Assembly: GCA_942159475.1 (NCBI GenBank)
Contig: OW804094.1
Coordinates: 11,436,386 to 11,500,385, forward strand
Length of the DNA stretch: 64,000 nt
Reading direction: 5' to 3'
Origin: Sthenelais limicola
Taxonomy: Eukaryota > Annelida > Polychaeta > Phyllodocida > Sigalionidae
The notes beneath the pieces were generated by a model, which was not told the origin of the DNA, did not search any database, and worked only from the letters and a program-made list of their open reading frames with translations. The translations under genes and the position numbers were made by a program. Below, in pieces: positions 45,562 through 56,500 of this stretch; position 1 is the first letter of the stretch; each line of letters opens with the position of its first letter.

Positions 45562-46164
45562 TTCTTTTCTACTTTTGCCATGAAAACTTCAAACTTAGGA
45601 ACTTTTGGAGGATTTATGTTGTCTGTATGAATGTGTGACTAGGTTTGGTGTACAATGGTGTTCTGAATGAGTTGTTTTAATCAGTGTACACTGTCACATC
45701 TAGGTAGTTGATTGAGTAAGGGCTGGAAAGCTACAGCTACATAATTTTGGAATTTGATACTTCATGGATTAATTGCATATTTGAAAAAAAACAAGTTAAG
45801 GTTGACATTTTAATGGAAAGGGGTATTTCCATAGTGTTGGATGTACACTGTGGACCTGGTTACTGAACACTGCTTTTATCCCCATAATGTATCACTAAAA
45901 AAGCATAGAGAGACAAGGGTTGAGTAAATACAAACTAAATCACTGGGCGTCAAGTCAATCATAGGCAAGAACTTAATGGCAGATTTTTCAGGGTTGGCCC
46001 TTCTCTGGATGCCTTATGTCAGTCCAGACCAAGAAGGACACATTTTTGGAAAGAGATAAGATTCCAGAGAATTTATGTTTTGAGAAGTTGGATCATAAGC
46101 TTTCAAGTCATAGAGCTTCTGATACTGGACACTTTCCTTTCCTCCTATAGAACAAAATGTCAAG

Positions 46165-47110
46165 TTAGCCTGCCTCTATGACATCTTCATAGTCCACATT
46201 AATGCAGAGCCCCTTAGAGGTGTATTTTCTACCAGGGGTGATAATATCAATTATTCCCATTCCATGGAATGTATTCCTGCCATCAAGTGTGCACAGATTA
46301 CGGTCAACATTGTCAGCTGTGTACTGCACAAAATCTAGATATATCAGTTCCCTGGACAAAAGCAGCAGACTTTTCATACTTCTTAACTTGATCATATATG
46401 AAAAGGAAAAAGAAAGATAAAAAAGGCTGTCTATCAAAAAGGGCAATGCAAACTTATGGTGAAGCTCTACACCTAAACCAACTTGAAGTGGTACTACATT
46501 TGGTCTTGTTGCTTCAATACATGATTCCTTGCCCAATTGAGTCCATTATAAGGCATATGTGTTTCCCCCAAAATAGTGTTTAACAGTAATTTGCAACTTT
46601 CTGGAACAAATTCAAATCTTTAACTACAGATTCCATTACTCGAGAAGTAGGATATTCTACCAAAGATGTTTTCATTTACTTAATATCATCTCTTACTAAT
46701 TTTGCAGCTGTTGGGATGATCTGTAGTTATTCTTCATCTGGGTCAGTTTTATTTTGCTTAGAAAAAAATCAAAATCTGCTGTGCTTCTGAAGGTCCGTAC
46801 ATTCTCCTTCCCATTGATTTCAGTAATCATAATTTTAGTCCAGAAGTGTTGGAAAGTGTCTTCTTCATGAATTTGTTGAAGCTGTACGGTTCAGAATTTA
46901 GTGTTTTCAAATGCTTTTGCATTTCTATGATAAGGTCATTCACAGTAATTTGTTCATCATTTTTTCCTTTAAGATAACTTTATAAAAAGCCTAAAGTTTT
47001 TCATCTTGTGGACGACCTTTCCTCTTCCTATTTTCCTCCAAACTGACTGGCTGGTACCCACTTGGTATCTGCCTCATTGTCATGAAGTTTGAATAGCACT
47101 GATGGTGCTT
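46165..47110 (-). pseudogene. Unnamed multicopy family protein with DNVDRN motif
   Basis: Minus-strand pieces in order: VNDLIIEMQKHLKTLNSEPY near 46,930; KIMITEINGKENVRTFRSTA near 46,800; and an open frame 46,165-46,536 with VVPLQVGLGVELHHKFAL, YTADNVDRNLCTLDGRNTF and FHGMGIIDIITPG. The order matches an unnamed family I know from invertebrate genomes. The DNVDRN...FHGMGI motif corresponds to VDNIDHN...FHGTGI in the intact gene at 11.2-16 kb, so the two families look distantly related. Several frameshifts; dead. Confidence 0.55.
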
Positions 47111-47656
47111 GCTTTGTTTATTCCATCTGATCCTTTCAGCCCCAATGTTACTATCTGACTAGTGCCTAATGGTTGGTCACAGAGAACACCATCTTCTATC
47201 TCTAATTATATTCTTTTTCTCACTGATTATATGAATCTATTCAACCCTAAAAACTCATAAAGCATCAATTTATTTACTCTGCACTGATTTAGAGAAAAGA
47301 TTCCCTGACAACACCAGTTTGAGATTTGCAAAATATTAAATTATTTAACTAGATAAGGATGATCTGTGATCCTTGGTCATTTTGTCAAGCCATGATATTA
47401 TGTGGTTCTTGGAAAAATCTTACTTTGACATTAAAGTGAATCTTCTCACTGTTCAGGGCTAGAATCATGAGTAATGGAATTTCTTCCCATTATTCTAGTA
47501 TATTGTGCGTCTGAACCTACTTAACAAATCTGTGGAAATGCGGAATTTATATATTTTATACTTAAACAGATAGTTTACCATAAAGAGAGTGAATTTATTT
47601 ATAGCTGCCGTCGCAAATTCAGGTGAGCGACCATTGTGGTTAGTGAGGTTGTCATG
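47111..47656. other. Non-coding, no gene seen
   Basis: AT-rich without supported frames. Confidence 0.3.
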
Positions 47657-47695
47657 CGGGCATAAGGGCGTAAAGCCACCAATCTCACTCACTCC
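47657..47695 (-). mobile_element. SINE fragment 15 (head only)
   Basis: Only gcataagggcgtaaagccac and the following GAGT run (as CTCACTCACTC) remain, minus strand. Confidence 0.7.
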
Positions 47696-47990
47696 ACCAG
47701 TTGGAGTAATGCAGCAAGGTTGGTAGCAGGCTGTGTCCTCCATACAGATAATTCCAGGAAATTGTGAAACTACATGGTGTACTTTCATCATCCCAGGAAC
47801 CTTCCGTTTGCTGCTGAGATGGCGTTTGTTGTGATGATGACATATCCGATTGGAGTCCTGTGGTTCCCCGAGCTGGCACAAAGTTCTCTACATATTTTAT
47901 GGTGTTACCACCTTTGACTATGTCATCTGCCATGTGTTTAGGGACTGCCCATACACCATCACATGGCCCCTTGCCATGACCTGCCTCCAA
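47696..47990 (-). pseudogene. Fragment with GHGKGPCDG motif
   Basis: The minus-strand frame contains AGHGKGPCDGVWAVPKHMAD and VKGGNTIKYVENF. This GKGxxDGxGGxxKRxAD-like motif recurs in repeated transposon-related proteins of invertebrates, though the middle is altered here. About 60 more codons follow before a SINE fragment. I assign it no function. Confidence 0.4.
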
Positions 47991-48402
47991 GTATATCCAA
48001 GATGCCTGGATGTTGAAAATCTTCGAGTGTATAAATCAGGGAGAAGATTGAAATGTTCCTGTATTGTGAAAATACACCTACTTCCGAGGCTTCCAACAAC
48101 ACGTGTTAACAGTCAAATACATCTAGAAATAATGAGCATATCATAAGAAATTCATACATATCATTTGTAAATTCATGTGACTAAAATTGACAAAGGTATT
48201 GCATAAAAAGGAACAGCAAAATTTCACTAAAGCTTTGGGAATCAACCATGTGGTTTGATCAATGTACTTCTTGGAGATATATATTTGTTTTCCCCTTTAC
48301 ACCTTTATTTTCATATCACCAATATTTCCTTTAATTTTTAGGAAATATTACTGCTTCTAGAATTTAAAATATTGATGCCACATATGCAAAAGTCAGGTAG
48401 GA

Positions 48403-48640
48403 TTAGTGGAATTGCCCATTATATACTTTGATTGGGAGACAAGGGTGCCTATTAAACATGACAAAGAATGGAGTATGTTTGGTTGTGGCCTGCTTTTGGA
48501 TTCGCATAGAAAATGCTCTTTCTTCTAGTAGCTCATCCCAATCATTTTGGTTGTCGCATGTCAACTTGCCGATCCCATCTTTCAGTGTTTGGTTTGTTCG
48601 TTCATCAAGACCATTGGTCTGTAATGTGGTATTCACTTGT
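48403..48640 (-). pseudogene. Integrase fragment (gypsy or Ginger type)
   Basis: Minus-strand frame with LQTNGLDERTNQTLKDGI: the third catalytic residue region of DDE integrases (QTNGxxERxNQ with its Glu). NQNDWDELLEERAFSMRI and TPFFVMFNRHPCLP follow, the standard end of the catalytic core. The gypsy-like GLDERTNQ variant is typical of Ginger DNA transposons and related host genes. The earlier Asp residues are not visible. Unrelated to the complete gypsy element at 50.8-62.1 kb. Confidence 0.65.
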
Positions 48641-49705
48641 CACCATCCTCTTAAGGATGATCGCGGGTATTTCTCAGTTGCCAAAAACGGCGGGGATTTT
48701 ACGACATTGACCATGTTGATATTTTTTTTTTTTTATCATTTCTTTGAATAGTGATGTTCAGTAGTTAAAAAGAAACACTTCTGACTTTTGAACAGATTAG
48801 TATATGTTTTTTTTCTTGTTTGTTATTGTTTTACGGCACCTTAAGCCACCTTGTTTACATGAAATTCAAAGCTAGTCCAGCTCTCACTCACTGCACTGTC
48901 AAGTTCGGGGGCCTCCAGCTCCTAAAGTAATCTGGGGACCACCTGTTTTCTTGTTATTTTCAGAAAGTATATCCCTTAAACTATGATATACTAAAAAATT
49001 AGCCAACTCTAATTAAAATTTATGGTTTAAAATGGATAAAACGTTTCAAAAACGCCCTTTTCTCCATAGACGGCCATATTAAATTAATTAAATAACTTTT
49101 TATTTTCAAACGGAAATAGCAAAAAATCTAGTCTGTAAAAATCCTCAGTCCCCTTAAAAAAAATATATTTGAAATCAGCATGATTTGGAGTACAAAGTGT
49201 GAAAAAATCAGGCTGATCTATTTACTTTGGAAAATACCCGCGGTCATCCTTAATTCCAAAACGCTTTGTGAGGGTATCACTTGTCTGCAAACATGGTATA
49301 AAGCACATGTAATTTTATAGAGTCATATATAGATCCAGGCAAAATGAAAATGTAATGAAGAGATGTGTGGCCTAGTTTAAATATTTATGTGGTGCCCCCT
49401 AAGGGCCACCCGCTGCCCCCCTCCCACACCAAATTAAGGAAAAGTCACAAAGAAAAAAGGATTCTGAGATATTTGAACAATGTATGTTCCCCAGGAAAAT
49501 GTTGATTGAAATGAGTGATATTTAGTCAGAGATGCCAGTGAGTGTTAAAAAATAAAACCTGAACACACTCCTGGTCAGAAGATGGGGAGTGAGGGGTGGA
49601 GTCTCTTGTCTCAGTCCACAGTAGGGGCGGTCTAAGCATAGCTACTTCAACTCCAAATGTAAAGCCAAGGTAAGTACTTATGCAAAAGCAGATATGTTGT
49701 CTAAG
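48641..49705. other. Non-coding
   Basis: Poly-T run at about 48,721, otherwise AT-rich. No gene seen on either strand. Confidence 0.3.
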
Positions 49706-49719
49706 CCATATATATAGAC

Positions 49720-49880
49720 CTGTCTGTCTCTTTTCTCTGTCTCTCTCTCCCTTCTTCTCTATCTCTATTTCCTGGGTATGATCATAAACTGCCTCCCTCT
49801 CAGCTCTCCCGCCCTTGATATAACACTTCAAAGTGTTGCTAAGGGCGTAAAGCCACCAATCTCACTCACTCACTCACTCA
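49720..49880 (-). mobile_element. SINE copy 16, minus strand
   Basis: GAGT run, hairpin and AG body in reverse orientation, without the tail modules. Flanked by a perfect 14-bp duplication ccatatatatagac (49,706-49,719 and 49,881-49,894). Confidence 0.9.
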
Positions 49881-49894
49881 CCATATATATAGAC

Positions 49895-50385
49895 AAATGT
49901 TTGTTCTGTATTTCATATCCTGTTGATTAGGGGAAGTCCCAATGAACTAGCATGTATATATAGTCTTCATGTTATGAAAGTAGATATCATTAGGCCAGTC
50001 TTGGAAGGTGAATCAGGTGTCACCCCACATATACTTCACATATTTTAGTATCAAAATTTATTTCAAGTTATTTATTCCCTTGCAGAATTCAAAACTCAGG
50101 AAGAAGTATGGCCGCACAGGGGCAAGTGCCATTCCCCCCGACGAAAAACTGACGCTCAGAGTTGTTGGCCTTAGACTTTTTGCGGAAAGCGAAGATTTAA
50201 CATGTAAAATGTAGATATTACCTAAATAAATAAAGTATGAAGACTTATAAGTGTAATCAGTATATTTATTCATAGGTGATATAAGTGTAATCAGTATATT
50301 TATTCATAGATATCACCATCCCAACCCAAACTGCATAATTAATAATTTTCCTGAAATTTATTCCTGAATTTCATCAAACCAAGCC
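49895..50385. other. Non-coding downstream of the HARBI1-like gene
   Basis: Includes a 30-bp direct repeat (gtgtaatcagtatatttattcat near 50,251 and 50,286). A 68-codon plus frame (50,008-50,214) is not supported. Confidence 0.4.
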
Positions 50386-50391
50386 CTGTAA

Positions 50392-50629
50392 TTAATTATT
50401 TTCCCAGAAATATCCTATTAACAAATTGCGACGGTCCACACCCTGTGGTTGCTCTTCCCGCATTATTTCTTCTCTTGGTTGCAGATACACCTGAAATCCT
50501 TCGCCTTCAATCACTTCCAAGGGTACACCTCTCTGAATGGCAATGTTATGGAGACAAGCCATTGCTACAACTATTGCTGCACACCTAACTGGGTTGCTCA
50601 TCAAATAGCCTCCTGAGCCATCGAGACAC
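50392..50629 (-). pseudogene. HARBI1-like transposase, last exon
   Basis: After a ttatttcaag acceptor the minus-strand exon encodes CLDGSGGYLMSNPVRCAA, then VAMACLHNIAIQRGVPL: the closing part of the PIF/Harbinger DDE nuclease (family: RCLxxSGG...ACxxLHNIAxxRGVPL). It ends with a stop at about 50,392. The exon starts with one base of a split codon. The donor exon at 62,152-62,430 ends with two bases, so the two join in exact phase, giving MRLE then CLDG at the junction. The intron between them contains the complete gypsy element. Confidence 0.8.
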
Positions 50630-50832
50630 CTTGAAATAATTGAAAAATTATAATAACTGAAACAATTGAATTTTCTTTGTAAATTTGATACAATTTAATC
50701 CATCTGTCAATTCAGTCAGACCATTTATTAAGACTTTATATTGATGTTTACCAACAAGCAATGTGTCCCATTGTCCCTATTATAATAAAGTCTATTTTGA
50801 CATATATTCTTATGAAATCTGTTTAATATATA

Positions 50833-51237
50833 TGTAGTAGTTCTGCAATGCTCCACTTGGTGACAGGCCATAAAGGCCTAGTTCATCTATTCTTACATAG
50901 AGGTGCCCTGCGCTTGGGTGTAATGTATAGTCAGACATTACCTCTATTTTACTATTTGTACCCTTATTGTATTACTTAACCCTATCTATAATATTCCTCT
51001 AAGAGTTCTCTATCACTATGTTCTCCATATATTATTCTGTACTCTGTGTATTGCCATTTACACTATACTTGATATGTACTCCTGTTGGAGCTACCCGTTG
51101 TGTGTACGGAAGGATATTAACTACCTTGTCCGGAACCCCGGACTCTAGGCCGTTTTCACGGACTGGAGAATAAAGAGAGCTACAGGGAATTGTGCCTTGT
51201 TAAGTTGTTTATTCGGATCAAAGAGCGAATCACTACA
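50833..51237 (+). repeat. 5' LTR, 405 bp
   Basis: Starts tgtagtagttctgc and ends cgaatcactaca. It contains a poly(A)-signal-like aataaa (at about 51,170) placed for an R region. Identical by eye to the 3' LTR. Confidence 0.95.
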
Positions 51238-51238
51238 A

Positions 51239-51256
51239 TTGGTGCCGTGACCAGTT
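51239..51256 (+). other. Primer-binding site
   Basis: ttggtgccgtgaccag begins two bases after the LTR. The TGG is complementary to the CCA end of a tRNA, as needed to prime minus-strand DNA. I cannot name the tRNA without a search. Confidence 0.7.
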
Positions 51257-51338
51257 CTTGACCAGTCCTGAAGACTAAGCGCGACGGATTTGGAATAAAT
51301 CCGGATTTGGTTTTTGACTTTTTGGTTCTCTTTCAGAG

Positions 51339-53576
51339 ATGGCAGCAGCGCCTGGAGCGGAAGGCGGACCCCCGCCTTACCCTGCACGGATGAGCAAGCA
51401 ACTTGTGCGGCCGGGCAAACTGATTGCCACTGGGACTACATTGGCAGATATGAAGTTCGATAGACAGTTCAGACAAATTATTTTGTCTGATGTTGGTTCT
51501 GAATCTGATGAGTATAGAACTGGCCGGGAGGACCGTGCAGCCTTCACGGATTACAGATCCCCTGAAAGCGACATGGAGTCAGACGAGGAAAGCTTGTTGA
51601 AAGCAACTCGCCTCCAGTTGTTAGGGTTGCAGAGGAATTTGGCTGAAGAGAAAAGAAAGAACTTAGAGTTTGTTGCACAAATGAAACAACTCGTGTTCCA
51701 GAACCGAGAGATCCATGAAACACTGGATGTGGTGACAGAAAGGGACTCTGTTTTTATTAGAAAATTGCAGGTGGAGAATGAAAAGTTGAAGTGTGAAATA
51801 TCTCGGGTAGACGATCATTCTCGTCTCCAGAATGTTTCTGAAGATCAGTCAGCTTCAACTCAGACTGATTCTCTGTCGTCCCCTTTCTGGAATACACTGG
51901 CGGCAGATACACGTCGGAGGAGTATGGCTCCTCTGAATACAAGTAGGTCTGCTCCTGTGTGTTCAACGTTTGCGGATCCACAGGCCGGGTTAGAAACTAG
52001 GGAAGGTAGAATGGATTTCTTTGGATCTCCAGTTGGTTTGTCTGAGGATACGGCGAAGAGAGTAACATTTCGGGACCACAAAAGTTCTGGTATGTCTACT
52101 TCTTCCCCTGCTAATGGGTCGTTCAGTAAAGGAAAGGAAACACCCTCTCAGAAAAGCCCGCAGGCCAGTTTTTCTGTGACATGTAGGAGTTTTAGTACTC
52201 AAACTCCGTTTGAATCTGATACGGTGCAGGTAACTGATTTGTCTGCTAGTATTGGCACTCAGACGGATAAGACTCCTGGAGAGGAAGGGAAGAAGGATGG
52301 CACTGCAAGTTCTGGTAAGAAAAGCAGTACTGCAGGGACGGATGCTGATTTCGAGAGAGGTCAGGTAAAGGGAGATGTCTACAAGCCGAAGATACGGGTT
52401 GTGGCTGGCTCTCCTGGTGATCCGTCAGATCCGAGTGATTCATCCTCTTCCTCGTCCTCTGACTCTGAATCTCCTGCCCCCAGGAAGAAAGGAAAGAAAT
52501 CGAAGAAAGTAAAGTCGCGGAAAACCAAAGAGCGGTCTCGGATCGCTAAAAAAGATCGATCCCTTGTCCAGGGATTAAGTTATGATGGAACGGACGACTC
52601 GGACTTTGGTGAGTTTGAATATACTCAGGGTCCGGGTAAGAGCAAATACACCATGCGTCCGCCCGTCATAAAGATGTGGGACCAAAAGGACCCTTGGCGT
52701 GTTTACCTGTCTGAGATGCGGGTAATGGCAGTTGCATGCAACTGGTCAGAGGAAGAGTTCCTGCTTCAGTTGCAGTGGGGATGCAAACGGCAGTTGGCGG
52801 ATATGGGTGATCTGCCTGCAGGTCTGTCTCTGAAGGAATTCGTTCAACACATGGACGCGAATTTCTGCGAGGTTTCTCGTATAAAAAGACAAGCTGAATT
52901 TCGTGCTTGTCGCCAGACTCCCGGACAGACTGTCCGGCAGTTTGGTAACGAGGTAGCCCGCAGAGCCAGGTACGCTTTCGGTAAGAGAATGAATAGTACC
53001 ATAGTCAATATGGCTCTTCATACTTACCTGAAAGGGTTGACTAGCTGTGAGCAGGCCAATTGGGCTCGTCTGAAGGAACCCGTAGACCTACAGGAGGCCA
53101 TTCATTAGTCAGAGGTTTACGAAGGATGCCTGATGGACACCGAATCCAGTGTGGTCGTCCAAAAACTTGCTGCGCTGCCAGCTCCTGAACCAGTTCAGGA
53201 ACGCGCTTTGGCTGTAAAGAAGAGAAGGTCCCGCCGCAAGTCCGGTGCTGCTATAGCCCAGGTGATTGAGCCCCTGGATGATGATGATGTTACCTCCTCT
53301 CGTTCGGAGACTTTGGACGTGACAACCGTCATCTGTCAGGCCTTACAGGCCTATAGGGATTTCAAGAAGAAGCCTGGTGATGGCAAGACTGGACAACCCT
53401 GGAAGAAAACATTTTCTGGGCAATTCTCCAGCCGGAGAAGAGACGGACCCAGGAGATGTTACTTCTGTGGGAAGGAAGGACATATCTCTCCTGATTGTCC
53501 TACCACGAAGATTTTGAAGGAGTTGGCCGAGTCTACTAAAGCTAAGACTTCGGAAAACCCTTCACGGCCCTTATAG
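51339..53576 (+). CDS. gag: Gag of the gypsy element, one in-frame amber codon
   Basis: ATG at 51,339 follows ttctctttcag, itself a good splice acceptor. The frame runs 589 codons to TAG (53,106-53,108) and continues in the same frame to 53,576, for about 745 codons in all. Parts: an acidic N region, a coiled coil near residues 85-150, a long Ser/Thr-rich linker with TQT at 174-176, 287-289 and 307-309, a basic patch near 375-405, and a retrotransposon Gag (capsid) domain at about 430-589 (WRVYLSEMRVM, FRACRQTPGQTVRQFGNEV). A CCHC knuckle, CYFCGKEGHISPDC, lies after the amber codon. Gag forms the particle and packages RNA. The stop removes the knuckle, so this copy either needs read-through or is defective. 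Confidence 0.9.
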
Positions 53577-56500
53577 GAAGCGATATGGGGGCCGAAGGGA
53601 CGCCGCTTCATAGTACTACAGCTCGGACGGATTTGGCTAGTAGTATAGGAACTGGGGGTGTTGCTCAGGCACTTGCTAGTAAGGGGTTAGCTTCGACACA
53701 AGGTCAGGCGCTCCCGGACGCAAGAGATCCTAGGTCGTTGCCGGAAAAGAACACCTGTCTAGGTGAGGATATCTCCCCGGATATCTCCCAGGATAGCCCG
53801 GATTCTGCTTCTCATGTGAGATGGGGACAGGACGGGTACCAAGCTGTTGAAGGTCAGATCGTTGTGGTTGGACAGAACCCCAACAGGTCGGCGCGGATAC
53901 AGAAAGTTTCTGTACAGCAGCCAAAGACGCTGAGGATCACGGATAATTTGATTGTCCGTGAGAGATGGTATGCCCCAGTGGGGTTAGACAGTGAGAATGG
54001 AGATTTTCTGGTTGACCCTGGCGCTACTACTAGCCTGGTTACCAAGAGATTCTATGATTCTCTTTCTTCCAAACCACCTTTGGTTCCGGTCCAAATGGTG
54101 TGTGCAATGGGGAATGGGCTGCCTATAACCACTCATGGGAGCGCGCTTTGTCCTTTGAAGATAGGGGATCGGACATACATGATTACATGTCTGGTTGTCT
54201 CCGGCCTGAAAGGTCCGGAAGATGGACTTATTGGGGCGGATTTTTATTACGTCCATAAATGTAATCTTGACTGGTCTGGATTGCTATTCCTTGAGAATCA
54301 AGCAGTATCTGTATTGTGTAAGCAATGGAAGCACATGAAGAGAAGCTTGAGACAGTCCACTGTTCAGGCTGTTGAGGTGAGAGAGTTCGTGGACGGGGGA
54401 GAAGTCAGGTTGAAAGAACCTGTGGTCCTCCAACCCCGGTCCGTGACCCTTGCTAAGATAGACCTGGGTAGAGGCTCTGACACGTCAGATGGGCTGATGT
54501 TCGAGCCTGATCAGGGATTGTTAAAAGACTTTGCCTTGGGAAGCCTTAATACATACGTATCGGGTAACGTTAATTCGTCCGTGGTAGCTTTTTCCAATCC
54601 GTCCGGTTCCACCGTACGCCTGAATTGTGACATGATAGTAGGGAGAGTGAGTGTTGTGACTTTGGTGTCCGATGCTTCCCTACCGGAGGAAGAGGATAAT
54701 GAAATGATTAAGACGGCTATTATCAATTCCATACAGGTAATGGACTCGCCTATTGTGGATGATGAGCTTTTGGCTCCTGATATAGTTGTCCCTCCTAGTC
54801 CCGAAGATCCGTTAGAGAAGTTGGTGAATGATGCTCATCTGTCTAGAAAAGAAGAAAAAGAGTTAGTTAGAAAACTGCTCTATGATTACCAAGACTGTTT
54901 TTCCTTACCTGGTACCAAAGTTGGTTGTACTCACTTGGTTAGCCATGTGATTGACACTGGGGATGCAATCCCTGTAAAGCAAGCCTATCGTAGGATGCCA
55001 GTGGCTAGGCGGGAGGGAGCAGAGGCGGAAATCTGGAAAATGTATAAAGCAGGCAGAATAGAGCATAGCAGTAGTCCGTGGGGGGCTCCCATAGTGATGG
55101 TTGCTAAGAAGGATGGTACACAGAGATTTTGTGTAGACTATCGCCAACTGAATTCGGTGACTAAGAAGGATAGTTTTCCTCTACCTCGAATTGATGAGTG
55201 TGTTGAAGCCTTGGGTGGAAATCAATGGTTTTGCACACTAGACTTGGAGTCCGGATATTGGCAGGTTGCAATGGATGAAGACAGTAAGCACAAAACTGCT
55301 TTTCTTTCCAGTGTGGGTCTGTTTCAGTTTAAAGTGATGGCTTTTGGACTGTGTAACGCCCCTGCCACTTTCCAACGCATGATGGACCGTATGTTGGACG
55401 GATTGCGTTGGAAATCCTGTTTGGTATACCTGGATGATGTGGTGGTCTTTGGTAAGACTCTCCAGGGATGTGCAGACAATCTTAAACTAGTGTTGGAACG
55501 CATTAGAGAATATGGGCTTAAGCTTAAGCCTAAGAAATGTGAGCTCTTCTGTAAGGAAGTGAAGTATTTGGGACGGATTGTTTCTGGCGCCGGAATCCGC
55601 GCGGATCCGGCTAAGATAGCAAAAGTTCAGGAATGGCCTGTTCCCAAAACAGCTAAAGAAGTTAGACAATTCCTTGGTTTCGCTTCCAACTATAGGGAGT
55701 TTCAGCCAAACTTTGGTGGAATTGTAGCTCCTCTGCAACAGATTGTGACGGATGCTGGGACTGAGAAACGCTATAGTAAACCTATAGTGTGGACCAAGAA
55801 GTGTGATGAAGCCTTTAAGACAGCTAAGACTTTATTAACTTCAGCCCCGGTTCTTGGGTATCCTAGAAAGGAAGGTTATTTCATCTTGGATACTGATGCC
55901 AGTGGCTTTGCAATGGCCGGAGTTTTGTCGCAGATGCAAGACGGCAAGGAAGTCGTATTGGGATACGCTAGTAATAGCCTCACCAAGCCGCAGAAAAATT
56001 ACTGTGCTACTAAACGTGAGCTATTGGCAGTGCTGTCCTACTTGAAGAAGTTCAGACATTATCTCCTTGGCAATCGTAATTTTTACGTAAGAACTGACCA
56101 CGCTTCACTTAGGTGGCTCCTGAATTTTAAAGATCCAACTGATATGCTTGCTAGATGGTTAGCCACGATGCAAGAGTATGGCTTGGAGCAGAGTATGATA
56201 CTTCACCGGGCGGGCAAGAAGCATACGAATGCGGACGGATTGTCTCGAATCCCTACCAGGAAGTGCGGAAACCCTGGCTGTTCCGATTGTGGTGTCCATG
56301 ATGCTGTAATCGCGGAAGCTGTGGTCGTTCTAGGCTCCTTGGAGGACGAGATCCGGGATGCTCAACAGGCAGATCCCTTGTTGAAGAAAGTTATGGCTGT
56401 GTTGGACGGATCCAGTCCGGTTCCCAGCAAGGAACAATTGTCTGGTGAGCCGCAGGAATTCTGTACATACATCCGTAACAGAGAAAATTTAGAGATGGTC

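Noticed and set aside
915..49880. The GAGT/hairpin repeat as a DNA-transposon MITE
   Set aside because: Variable-length target duplications of 11-14 bp and no shared terminal inverted repeats at the element tips point to LINE-mediated insertion.
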